From RHKX01 sp963784885 (lineage in GTDB: Bacteria > Actinomycetota > Thermoleophilia > Solirubrobacterales > 70-9): a stretch of 64,000 nucleotides of DNA. The stretch is from assembly GCA_963784885.1 (NCBI GenBank), contig CAWATA010000004.1, positions 124,001-188,000 of the forward strand, given 5' to 3'. The stretch's first letter is position 1. Each line of letters starts with the position of its first letter. The position numbers and the translations under genes were made by a program. The notes under the pieces were generated by a model. It worked only from the letters and a program-made list of their open reading frames with translations. It had not been told where the DNA came from and did not search any database. Below, piece by piece: positions 33,665 through 42,714 of this stretch.

Positions 33665-33735
33665 GCGGGTGTAGCTCAATGGCAGAGCACCAGCTTCCCA
33701 AGCTGGTGACGGGGGTTCGATTCCCCTCACCCGCT
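33665..33735 (+). tRNA. tRNA-Gly (anticodon CCC)
   Basis: A 71-base cloverleaf. The acceptor arms GCGGGTG and CACCCGC pair fully. The D-arm region is TAGCTCAATGGCAGAGC; the anticodon arm is CCAGC-TTCCCAA-GCTGG with anticodon CCC; the T-arm is GGGGGTTCGATTCCCCT. The 3' CCA is not encoded. It would read GGG glycine codons. It sits between the divergent arms of the ccm cluster. Confidence 0.95.
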
Positions 33736-33805
33736 CTGGCGGCCCGAGTCTCGCTTGCGCAATCGGCCGTTCCGGCAGCTTGCGCTCGCCCGACGACCGG
33801 TCGGC

Positions 33806-34510
33806 TTACGTCGCCTGGGAGGCCGGCCGGAGCAGGATCTCGTTGACGTCGACGCGGTCGGGCTGGGAGATCGCGTAGACGACCGCGGCGGCGATGTCCT
33901 CGGCCTCGAGCGCCCCGGTCGGCCGGTTGTCGAAGAACGGCGTGTCGACCATCCCGGGCTCGATCAGGGTGACCTTGATGCGCTCGTTCTCGTGCATCTG
34001 GCGGAGCTCCTGGCGGAGCGACTCGCCGATCGCCGTCGCCGCCCACTTGGTCGCCGAATAGAGCGAGCCCGGCAGGGCGCGGCGGCCGGCGACCGAGCTG
34101 GTGATCACGTAGTGGCCGGTCCCGCGCTCGAGTAGGTGGGGGAGGGTCGCGCGGATCGTGTGAGCGACGCCGAGGACGTTGGTCAGCACCATCGAGCGCC
34201 AGTGTTCGGGCGATTCCTCGAGGAAACCTCTGGAGGCGCCGAAGCCGGCGTTGGCGAAGACGACGTCGATCCCGCCGAACGCCTCGATCGCGGCGCCCGC
34301 GAGCGCTTCGACCTGCTCCCACTCGGTGACGTCGCAGGTCTTCACGAGGATCTCCTCGCCGCCTCCGAGCTCGGCCTTGAGCTCGTCGAGCGGCTGCTCG
34401 CGGCGGCCCGCGAGGACCAGGCGGTCGCCGGCCTCGCGGAGGTGCTTGGCGGTGGCGGCGCCGATGCCCGTCGAGGCTCCGGTGATCAGGACTGTCCGCG
34501 GATCCGGCAT
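33806..34510 (-). CDS. Short-chain dehydrogenase/reductase (SDR)
   Basis: 234 residues, classical SDR. Cofactor loop TGASTGIGAAT (about residues 10-20), NAG motif in VFANAGFGA, catalytic Ser in VITSSVAG, and Tyr151/Lys155 in YSATK. The arginines in LAGRRE after strand 2 suggest NADP preference. The substrate is unknown. It lies between tRNA-Gly and ccmE with no clear operon partner, transcribed toward the tRNA. Confidence 0.87.
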   Translation of the reverse strand: MPDPRTVLITGASTGIGAATAKHLREAGDRLVLAGRREQPLDELKAELGGGEEILVKTCDVTEWEQVEALAGAAIEAFGGIDVVFANAGFGASRGFLEESPEHWRSMVLTNVLGVAHTIRATLPHLLERGTGHYVITSSVAGRRALPGSLYSATKWAATAIGESLRQELRQMHENERIKVTLIEPGMVDTPFFDNRPTGALEAEDIAAAVVYAISQPDRVDVNEILLRPASQAT

Positions 34511-34588
34511 CGCGTCTATTCATAGCAGCGGCCGGTCGCCGGCCCCGGTCCGGCCCGGGACGGGCACCCTGCGATAATCCGGCGCTCG

Positions 34589-35013
34589 ATGGATCAGGAC
34601 CGAAAGCGGAAGATCCGTCTCGTCGTTGCGCTCACGGCGGCCGTGCTGTTGGCCGTCGCATTGATCTACACGTCGTTCAGCGCCGGGACCGAGGCACGCG
34701 AGCCCTCCGAGGTGCTCGCGGCCGGCCCCAGCAGCGAGACCTACCAGCTGACCGGGGAGGTCAAGCAGTACAAGCGCGACGGCACCGATCTCGAGTTCGA
34801 GATCACCGACCGCGATGGCGGCGGGAAGGCGCTCCCGGTGTCATATTCGGGCGTCGTGCCGGATCCGTTCCGGGAGGGCCGCGAGGTGATCGTCACCGGC
34901 CGGCTCGACGAGAGCGGCACGTTCATGGCGGAGAAGGACAGCCTGATCACGAAGTGCCCGTCGAAGTTCTCCGACGAGGCGGCCGCCGACCCCGAGCACG
35001 TCGTGATCGAGCA

Positions 35014-35017
<4 letters not shown>
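34589..35017 (+). CDS. ccmE: CcmE heme chaperone, cysteine type
   Basis: 142 residues: one N-terminal membrane helix (VVALTAAVLLAVALI) and an OB-fold (YQLTGEVKQYKRDGTDLEFEITD, VSYSGVVPDPFREGREVIVTGRL, FMAEKDSLITKCPSKF). Classical CcmE binds heme through His in an HxxxY motif. Here the site is Cys123-Pro-Ser-Lys-Phe127, the C-type variant known from Desulfovibrio and some archaea (CxxxY), with Phe for Tyr. It receives heme and passes it to CcmF, whose gene overlaps it by GTGA. Confidence 0.87.
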
Positions 35018-37227
<2,210 letters not shown>

Positions 37228-37242
37228 GCGCCGGAGCGTCCC

Positions 37243-37533
37243 GTGCTGGAAGTGTTGCTCGCAATCCTGCTCCTCGCCGCCGTCGCGGCCTGGGTGTCGG
37301 TGCCCCTGCGTCGCGCCGGCGCCCCCTCCGAGCCCGGGCTCGAAGATCCGGTGCTCGCGGAGCTCGAGGCGCGGAAGCAGGCCAAGTACCGCGAGATCCG
37401 CGACACCGAGCTCGACCACGCACAGCGGAAGCTCTCCGACGAGGAGTACGCGCGCCAGGACGCCGAACTGCGTCGCGAGGCGATCGAGATCCTGAAGGAG
37501 ATCGATGCAGCCGGGGCTGAGCGGTCCGGCTAG
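37243..37533 (+). CDS. Short CcmI-like protein
   Basis: 96 residues starting GTG 37243, 15 bases after ccmF. An N-terminal membrane helix (VLLAILLLAAVAAWV) leads to a charged coiled segment, ELEARKQAKYREIRDTELDHAQRKLSDEEYARQD, the part of CcmI that lies next to the membrane. The TPR domain of full-length CcmI, which holds apocytochrome, is absent. Likely a small accessory to the heme lyase; it resembles the short forms found in other actinobacteria. Confidence 0.65.
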   Translation: MLEVLLAILLLAAVAAWVSVPLRRAGAPSEPGLEDPVLAELEARKQAKYREIRDTELDHAQRKLSDEEYARQDAELRREAIEILKEIDAAGAERSG

Positions 37534-37547
37534 ACTGACGCCCTCAC

Positions 37548-37772
37548 ATGGAGACGCTTCTCGGAATAGTTCAGGTCCTGGTCTCGATCATCCTCATGTT
37601 CCTGGTGCTGCTGCACTCGGGCAAGGACGCGGGCCTCTCGGGCGCATTCGGGATCGGCGGCGGCGGCAGCTCCTTCGGCGGCGGATCGCTGGTCGAGCGC
37701 AACCTCGATCGCTGGACGATCTTCTTTGCGGTGCTCTTCTTCGTCAACACGATCGTCCTGCTCAAGATCTGA
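37548..37772 (+). CDS. secG: Protein translocase subunit SecG
   Basis: 74 residues: helix 1 VQVLVSIILMFLVLLHSGKD, then a glycine/serine-rich loop (LSGAFGIGGGGSSFGGGS) and helix 2 (FFAVLFFVNTIVLL). This is the classic SecG outline with the LLHSGK and AGLSGAFG signatures. It stabilises SecYE during export. It follows the ccmI-like gene after 14 bases. The next gene begins within or just after its end. Confidence 0.88.
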   Translation: METLLGIVQVLVSIILMFLVLLHSGKDAGLSGAFGIGGGGSSFGGGSLVERNLDRWTIFFAVLFFVNTIVLLKI

Positions 37773-38739
37773 GCGACGGGCGCTCCGGGCGCGACTGCGA
37801 CTGCGCGCGCCGCCGGCGATCGCCGCGCCGCTGCTCGCGACGCTCGGCTTGGCGCTCAGCTGCTGCGGCGGTGAAGCTCTCTCCGGGTCAGCCGGGAGGG
37901 CCGGCGCGCCCGAGCCCGGCGGCACGCTGACGATCGCGGTAGCCGACCCGGTCGCGACGCTCGATCCGCTCCGCGCCGCGAACCGCACCGAGCGGCTCGC
38001 GTCGAGGCAGGTCTTCGAGCCCCTGCGCACCTGGCAGACCGGACCATTCGGCGACACCCGCCGCCGCCCCGGCCTCGCCCGCTCGATCCGGCCGAACCCG
38101 GACGCGACCGTGTGGACCGTCGCCCTCCGCCGCGGCGTCGCCTTCCAGAACGGCGAGCCGCTCGACGCCGATGCCGTCCTTGGCAACGTCGACCGCTGGA
38201 CCGCCTCGGCGGTGGGCCGGCGGTTGCTGCCGGGCCTGGAGGCGGCGGACTCGCCCCGTCCCGGGAGGGTTCGCTTCATCCTCGATCGCCCGATCGAGGG
38301 CTTCGCCACCGCGCTGTCCGACCCGCGGCTGGGCCTGGTCGCCCCCGGCCCTCTGATCGGGCTCGGAGGCGATGCGCTGCAGCTCGACGCCGCCGGCTCC
38401 GGGCCCTTCGAGTACCGCGGGCGGGAGGGCGGCTCGCTGCTGCTGGCCCGCAACGCGGGCTGGTGGGGGAGCGCGCTCGGGCTCGGGCCCGGCATCGACC
38501 AGGTCGACCTCAGCGTCGACCCGTCCCCGGGTCACCGCCTCGCGGCGCTGCTCTCGGGCACGGTCGAGATCGCCGATGACCTGGGCCGCGTCGCCGCCGA
38601 CCGGATCGCCTCGGCGCCGCTGCTTACGACCATCGCCGGTACCGGAGCGGTCGTCGGAATCGAGCGCTCGGTGCGGGGCATCGATAAGGCCTCCGCCTCG
38701 CAGTCGCTCGCCGACGTCTGGCTCACCGAGCTCCGCTGA
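37726..38739 (+). CDS. Short ABC-type solute-binding lipoprotein (SBP family 5 fold)
   Basis: Family 5 features: PGGTLTIAVADPVATLDPL, VFEPLRTW, WTVALRRGVAFQNGEPLDADAV and GSGPFEYRGREGGSLLLARN. A hydrophobic leader ends in ALSCCGG, probably a lipobox. The mature protein is about 300 residues, against about 500 usual, and lacks much of the second lobe. The start is unclear: a TTG at 37726 inside secG, or CTG at 37795 which gives an ordinary leader; no ATG or GTG is suitably placed. No transporter subunits are nearby. Confidence 0.62.
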   Translation: MRCSSSSTRSSCSRSERRALRARLRLRAPPAIAAPLLATLGLALSCCGGEALSGSAGRAGAPEPGGTLTIAVADPVATLDPLRAANRTERLASRQVFEPLRTWQTGPFGDTRRRPGLARSIRPNPDATVWTVALRRGVAFQNGEPLDADAVLGNVDRWTASAVGRRLLPGLEAADSPRPGRVRFILDRPIEGFATALSDPRLGLVAPGPLIGLGGDALQLDAAGSGPFEYRGREGGSLLLARNAGWWGSALGLGPGIDQVDLSVDPSPGHRLAALLSGTVEIADDLGRVAADRIASAPLLTTIAGTGAVVGIERSVRGIDKASASQSLADVWLTELR

Positions 38740-38773
38740 TCGCCGCGGTGCCGGTCGCCCTCCCTGCCCGGTC

Positions 38774-40279
38774 TCAGCGCGGGCGGATGCGAAGCGACCA
38801 GCGCGGCGCCGTCGCGTGGGTCCTGATCACGAAGCCGCGGCCGGCGGGACGCGACGAGATCCGGCCGAGGTCGGCTCCTGAGATCCGCCAGGCGTCGTCC
38901 GGGTAGAACGCCTCGATCGGCCCGTCCGAGCGGCGGGCGCCGCTCCCCGATGCCTCGAGGACGTCCCGTTCGGGATCCCAGTGCGTCGCACCGAGGCGAC
39001 CCGGCGCCCTCCGCACGTAGCCGCGGCGCAGGTCCTCGACGAGCTTGCGGTGCTTGCCGACGATCTCGTTGCCGCCGTTCGAGCAGTCCATCTCGAAGAC
39101 GTTCCACGGCGGCAGCGGCGGCTCGCCTCCGTGGGTGGCGGCGTGCGGGTCGCCGCACGACTGCCTCCAGGTCCACAGCGTCGCCCCGATCCGGAACTCG
39201 TCCTGGAGCTCCTGATGCGCGAGGAAGTAGTCGCCCGGCTCGCCGGTGGCCCGAGCGGGGTCGCCACCCCATTCTCCGGTCAGGACCGGAGCGCCGCCGA
39301 ACCCCGCGGCCTCGCTGCGGGCGGCTTCGAACGAGGGCCGGCTCGGCGGAGCCTCGCCGCCGATGCTGCCGCCGTAGAGGTGCGGTGAGTAGACGACGTT
39401 GCGGTCGTGGTCGAAGGGTGGGGGAGGGCCCTGGCCGATCAGCGACCAGAGCACGCTCGGCTCGAACAGCACCAGGTGCCGGAACCCGTCGCCGCGGCGC
39501 TCGCCGCGCCTGATCGCGCCGAGCGAGCGCTCGTAGAACGTGCCGAGCTGTGCCGTCTCGGTCGCCCCGAAGGCGCCCGGTTCGTTCATCACGTCGATCC
39601 CGGCGACGGCTCGCGACTTCGCGAACCGCTCGGCTACGTGCGCGAGCATCCGCGTGTACCTGGTCCGGATCCCGACGCCGCCCGGGCCCGGGGCGTCGGC
39701 GAAGAAGTTCCGCCAGGCGGCGCTGACGGCGGGGTTGACCTCGCGGCTGTTGAGAAAGCAGCGCGGCTGACCTTCGTCGAGCGTCGCCCAGCCGGGGGCG
39801 CCGTCCCAGCCGAAGGCGGGCTCGTAGCCGTCCGGGCAGTCCTCGCCTGGCCGGGCGGCGAGCGTCGCCCCCCAGGCGTCCTGATGGAAGTCGACGATCG
39901 TGTAGACGCCGCGGGCGCGGAAGCGGCCGACCCACTTCGCCACCCGGTCGAGGTAGCGCTCGTTGTAGTCGCCGGGCTTCGGCTCCACCCGCGACCACGA
40001 GACGATCAGCCGGACGACGTTCCAGCCGATCCCCGCGATCCGCGCCGGGTCGCGGCGCTCGAGCGGGAGGGTCGGATCGATGTCGGTGCCCTGCCAGTAC
40101 TCGCCGAGGGCGTTGACGTTGACGCCTCGCAGCAGCACCTCGCGGCCGCGCGAATCGACGATCCGGCCGCCGTCGGCCGGATCCGGCTCCGCCGCGAGGC
40201 GGGGGAGGGCCCACGCCTGGCTGCTGCCGGCGATGAGCATCGCCGCTGCGAGCAGGACCGCTGTGACCGTGGCTTTCAC
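38774..40279 (-). CDS. GH5 endoglycoceramidase-like glycosidase, secreted
   Basis: 501 residues from GTG 40279. Signal peptide LLAAAMLIAGSSQAWA. A GH5 barrel follows with RGREVLLRGVNVNALGEYW, YTIVDFHQDAWG, the acid/base Glu in GIDVMNEPGA and the nucleophile Glu in PVLTGEWGGDP. The HQD and MNEP patterns resemble endoglycoceramidases of Rhodococcus type, so glycolipid or beta-glycan is the likely target (inference). A C-terminal beta-rich stretch of about 90 residues ends the protein. It is convergent with the solute-binding gene. Confidence 0.75.
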   Translation of the reverse strand: MKATVTAVLLAAAMLIAGSSQAWALPRLAAEPDPADGGRIVDSRGREVLLRGVNVNALGEYWQGTDIDPTLPLERRDPARIAGIGWNVVRLIVSWSRVEPKPGDYNERYLDRVAKWVGRFRARGVYTIVDFHQDAWGATLAARPGEDCPDGYEPAFGWDGAPGWATLDEGQPRCFLNSREVNPAVSAAWRNFFADAPGPGGVGIRTRYTRMLAHVAERFAKSRAVAGIDVMNEPGAFGATETAQLGTFYERSLGAIRRGERRGDGFRHLVLFEPSVLWSLIGQGPPPPFDHDRNVVYSPHLYGGSIGGEAPPSRPSFEAARSEAAGFGGAPVLTGEWGGDPARATGEPGDYFLAHQELQDEFRIGATLWTWRQSCGDPHAATHGGEPPLPPWNVFEMDCSNGGNEIVGKHRKLVEDLRRGYVRRAPGRLGATHWDPERDVLEASGSGARRSDGPIEAFYPDDAWRISGADLGRISSRPAGRGFVIRTHATAPRWSLRIRPR

Positions 40280-40335
40280 GCGGGCGAGCGTAACGAGGCC
40301 CGGGAGCCCCTGCGCCGGCTCGAGGACGTCCTGGG

Positions 40336-42102
40336 CTAGGCGGCGCGGACGCGCCGCGACTTCTCCTGCAGCCTCCGGCTCGCCTCCAGCGAGTCCCATC
40401 CCGGAAGGTGCGTCGTCAGGCGGGAGGCATCCCCGAGGACCGCACCCGCCGCCAGCTCGGAGCGGAGGTCGCGGTCGAGCGCGACCGCGGCGCACTCGAA
40501 CCCGCCCGACATCGCGGCGACGATTCCGTGGCCGGTGCGGCTGGAGGCGCCGCCGAGGATCAGCCCGTCGATCTCGGTCCGGTGGGCGGGGCGAAGCGGC
40601 CCGAACTGGTCGGTCGCGAGTTCGATCCCGTAGCAGGAGCCGCCGGAGGAGAGCGTGTAGCGACTCTGCGTCATCGGCGTCGCCGCCTCCTTCCAGAGGA
40701 TGTGCTCGCGCAGCGGCCCGAGATGCTCCTCGGCGCGGTCGATGAGCCGCTCTGTGATCCGCTCCTTGGCCTCGCGGTAGGCGGGCTGGCGGCTGTACTT
40801 GCCGTGCTCGCCCTCGTCCTGCACGCCCCACGCCTCCGGATCCGGCGTCGCCCAGGTCATCAGCTCGATCGTCGAGCAGCCCTCCGGTGCGTGGGCGCCG
40901 CTGCCGGGATCCTTCGCGCTCGCCGACGAGATGTAGACGGGGGGCTCGTCGTCGAGCCTGCCCTCGGCGACGGGCTCGTAGTAGGCCTCCTGGTCGTAGC
41001 GGGTGTGGAGCCAGTAGTTGGTCGCCGGCATTCGCTCGGAGATGTCGAAATCGAGGCCGAGATAGACGTTGACGAGCGGGGTCGCCATCCGGAAGCCGGC
41101 GACCTGCTCGCGCGTCTGCGGCGAGACCGCGCCGGGGTCCAGGAGCTCGAGGAAGAGGTGCTTGATGTCGCCGGTCGCGATGACCTTCGGGGCCGGGATC
41201 GACTCGCCGCCCTCCAGCTCGACGCCGGTGACGCGGTGTCGTCCCTCACCCTCGTCGGCGGTGAGGATGCGGCTCACCGCGGCGCGCGTCCGGACGCGGC
41301 CGCCGTGGGCGTGGATCAGCTCGACGAGCTGGCCCACGAGCTCCTGGCCGCCTCCCTTGATGTAGAAGGCGCCGTCCTGCATGTAGTGGTCTATCAGGCC
41401 GGCATGCATGAGGACCGGAGTTCGCGACGGCGGGGTCGCGTAGTCGCCCGCCTGTGCCGTCAGGACCCCCCGCGCCCGCTCGCTCAAGTAGTGCTCGTCG
41501 TAGAGCTCGGTCAGCGATCGCATGCCCCAGCTCACGAGCGTCGGCGCCATCCGCGCGTACTCCTCGAAGTCCGTGTCCGCGTTCGGTACGCCGACCCGCC
41601 GGAGCTCATCGATCGAGCGCCGGAGAACCCCGGTGACCTCGCGGATCCCGTCCTCCTCGTAGGGGAACGTCTCGATCAGGCGGTCCGTGTAGGCGTCCCA
41701 TCCGACCGGGACCCTGAACTCGAGATCGGGGAAGACGAGGGTGTCGAAGCCGTCGCGGTCGAGCTCGGCGAAGCCGATCCGATCGTCGAGCCCGAGGCCG
41801 CGGAGAAGGCGCGCCATCTCGCCGGTCCGGACGCCGCCGATGTAGTGGAAGCCGACGTCGAACCACCACTCGTTCTTGCGCCGGAAGGTCTGGCTGCAGC
41901 CGCCTGCTACGTCGTGCTGTTCGAGGACGAGCACCGTCTTGCCGCTGACGGCGAGGTAGGCGGCTGCGGTCAGACCCGCGAGACCGGATCCGACCACGAC
42001 CACGTCCGGGTCCTCGGGCAGGGGAGGGACCGACTTCGTCCACCGCGATGCGTTCGCGGGCGCGTCCGGCTGCTCCCTATAATCGTCAATATGACTAGTC
42101 AT
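40336..42102 (-). CDS. Carotenoid isomerase/retinol saturase-like FAD oxidoreductase
   Basis: 588 residues. FAD loop VVVGSGLAGLTAAAYLAVSGKTVLVLEQHDVAGGCSQ, then WWFDVGFHYIGGV, a pattern shared by CrtISO and RetSat. The C-terminal ends with LILGGASSRTGHGIVAAMSGG. Family members reduce or isomerise polyene chains; the natural substrate here is unknown. The start ATG at 42102 lies inside a 12-base palindrome, 7 bases after a TATAGT box, so the mRNA is probably leaderless. A PadR regulator gene is divergent and likely controls it. Confidence 0.8.
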   Translation of the reverse strand: MTSHIDDYREQPDAPANASRWTKSVPPLPEDPDVVVVGSGLAGLTAAAYLAVSGKTVLVLEQHDVAGGCSQTFRRKNEWWFDVGFHYIGGVRTGEMARLLRGLGLDDRIGFAELDRDGFDTLVFPDLEFRVPVGWDAYTDRLIETFPYEEDGIREVTGVLRRSIDELRRVGVPNADTDFEEYARMAPTLVSWGMRSLTELYDEHYLSERARGVLTAQAGDYATPPSRTPVLMHAGLIDHYMQDGAFYIKGGGQELVGQLVELIHAHGGRVRTRAAVSRILTADEGEGRHRVTGVELEGGESIPAPKVIATGDIKHLFLELLDPGAVSPQTREQVAGFRMATPLVNVYLGLDFDISERMPATNYWLHTRYDQEAYYEPVAEGRLDDEPPVYISSASAKDPGSGAHAPEGCSTIELMTWATPDPEAWGVQDEGEHGKYSRQPAYREAKERITERLIDRAEEHLGPLREHILWKEAATPMTQSRYTLSSGGSCYGIELATDQFGPLRPAHRTEIDGLILGGASSRTGHGIVAAMSGGFECAAVALDRDLRSELAAGAVLGDASRLTTHLPGWDSLEASRRLQEKSRRVRAA

Positions 42103-42115
42103 GTAATTGACTATA
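42078..42115. promoter_or_regulatory. Divergent promoters around a palindromic PadR-type operator
   Basis: ATGACTAGTCAT (42091-42102) is a perfect palindrome. TATAAT (42078-42083, plus) and TATAGT (42115-42110, minus) lie at equal distances (13.5 bases) from its centre. One regulator bound to the dyad would cover both start sites. The minus ATG is part of the palindrome. Confidence 0.65.
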
Positions 42116-42137
42116 TAGAAGATGTCGGGGGCCGGCT

Positions 42138-42689
42138 ATGGCGCTGAGGCATGCCGTCATGGTCGCCCTGGCGGGCGGCGAGTCGACGGGCTATGAGCTC
42201 TCGAAGCGATTCGACCACTCGGTCGCGAACTTCTGGCCCGCGTCGCGGCAGCAGATCTACCGGGAGCTCGACCGGCTCGAGGCCGACGGCCTCGCCACCG
42301 CTCGCAGGGTCCGCCAGCAGAAGCGTCCCGACAAGCGCGTGTTCCGCCTGACCGCTGCCGGCGCCGATGCGATCGGCGAGTTCATCCGCGCCGAGACCGC
42401 GCCGACGATGGTCCGCGATGACCTGCTGGTCAAGGTCGCGGGACTCAGTGAGGCCAACAGCGCCGACGTCGCCGCGGCGGTTCGCGACCGGCTGGCCCAT
42501 CACGAGGAGAAGCTCAGCGCCTACCGGCGGCTCGAGGAGGCTTACCTGGCGGGGGCCGACGAGGATGAGTTCCTGGCCGCCGGCGCGGCCCGGCCCGGGA
42601 TCGGTCCATACCTGACGCTGAGGCGGGGGATCGCCTTCGAGCAGGGCTCGGCACGCTGGGCTCGCGAGGTTCTCGAGCTGCTCGAGTGA
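42138..42689 (+). CDS. PadR family transcriptional regulator
   Basis: 183 residues. The N-terminal winged helix contains LRHAVMVALAGGESTGYELSKRFDHSVANFWPASRQQIYRELDRLEADGLA, followed by FRLTAAG and GADAIGEFI. The C-terminal half is the Vir-type helical dimer domain of PadR-s1 proteins. It is divergent from the polyene oxidoreductase gene and should bind the shared palindrome in between, most likely repressing both in the absence of a small hydrophobic ligand (inference). Its stop is 25 bases from a convergent gene. Confidence 0.88.
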   Translation: MALRHAVMVALAGGESTGYELSKRFDHSVANFWPASRQQIYRELDRLEADGLATARRVRQQKRPDKRVFRLTAAGADAIGEFIRAETAPTMVRDDLLVKVAGLSEANSADVAAAVRDRLAHHEEKLSAYRRLEEAYLAGADEDEFLAAGAARPGIGPYLTLRRGIAFEQGSARWAREVLELLE

Positions 42690-42714
42690 TCGGGCCGGCC
42701 GCCCGGCGTCGTGG

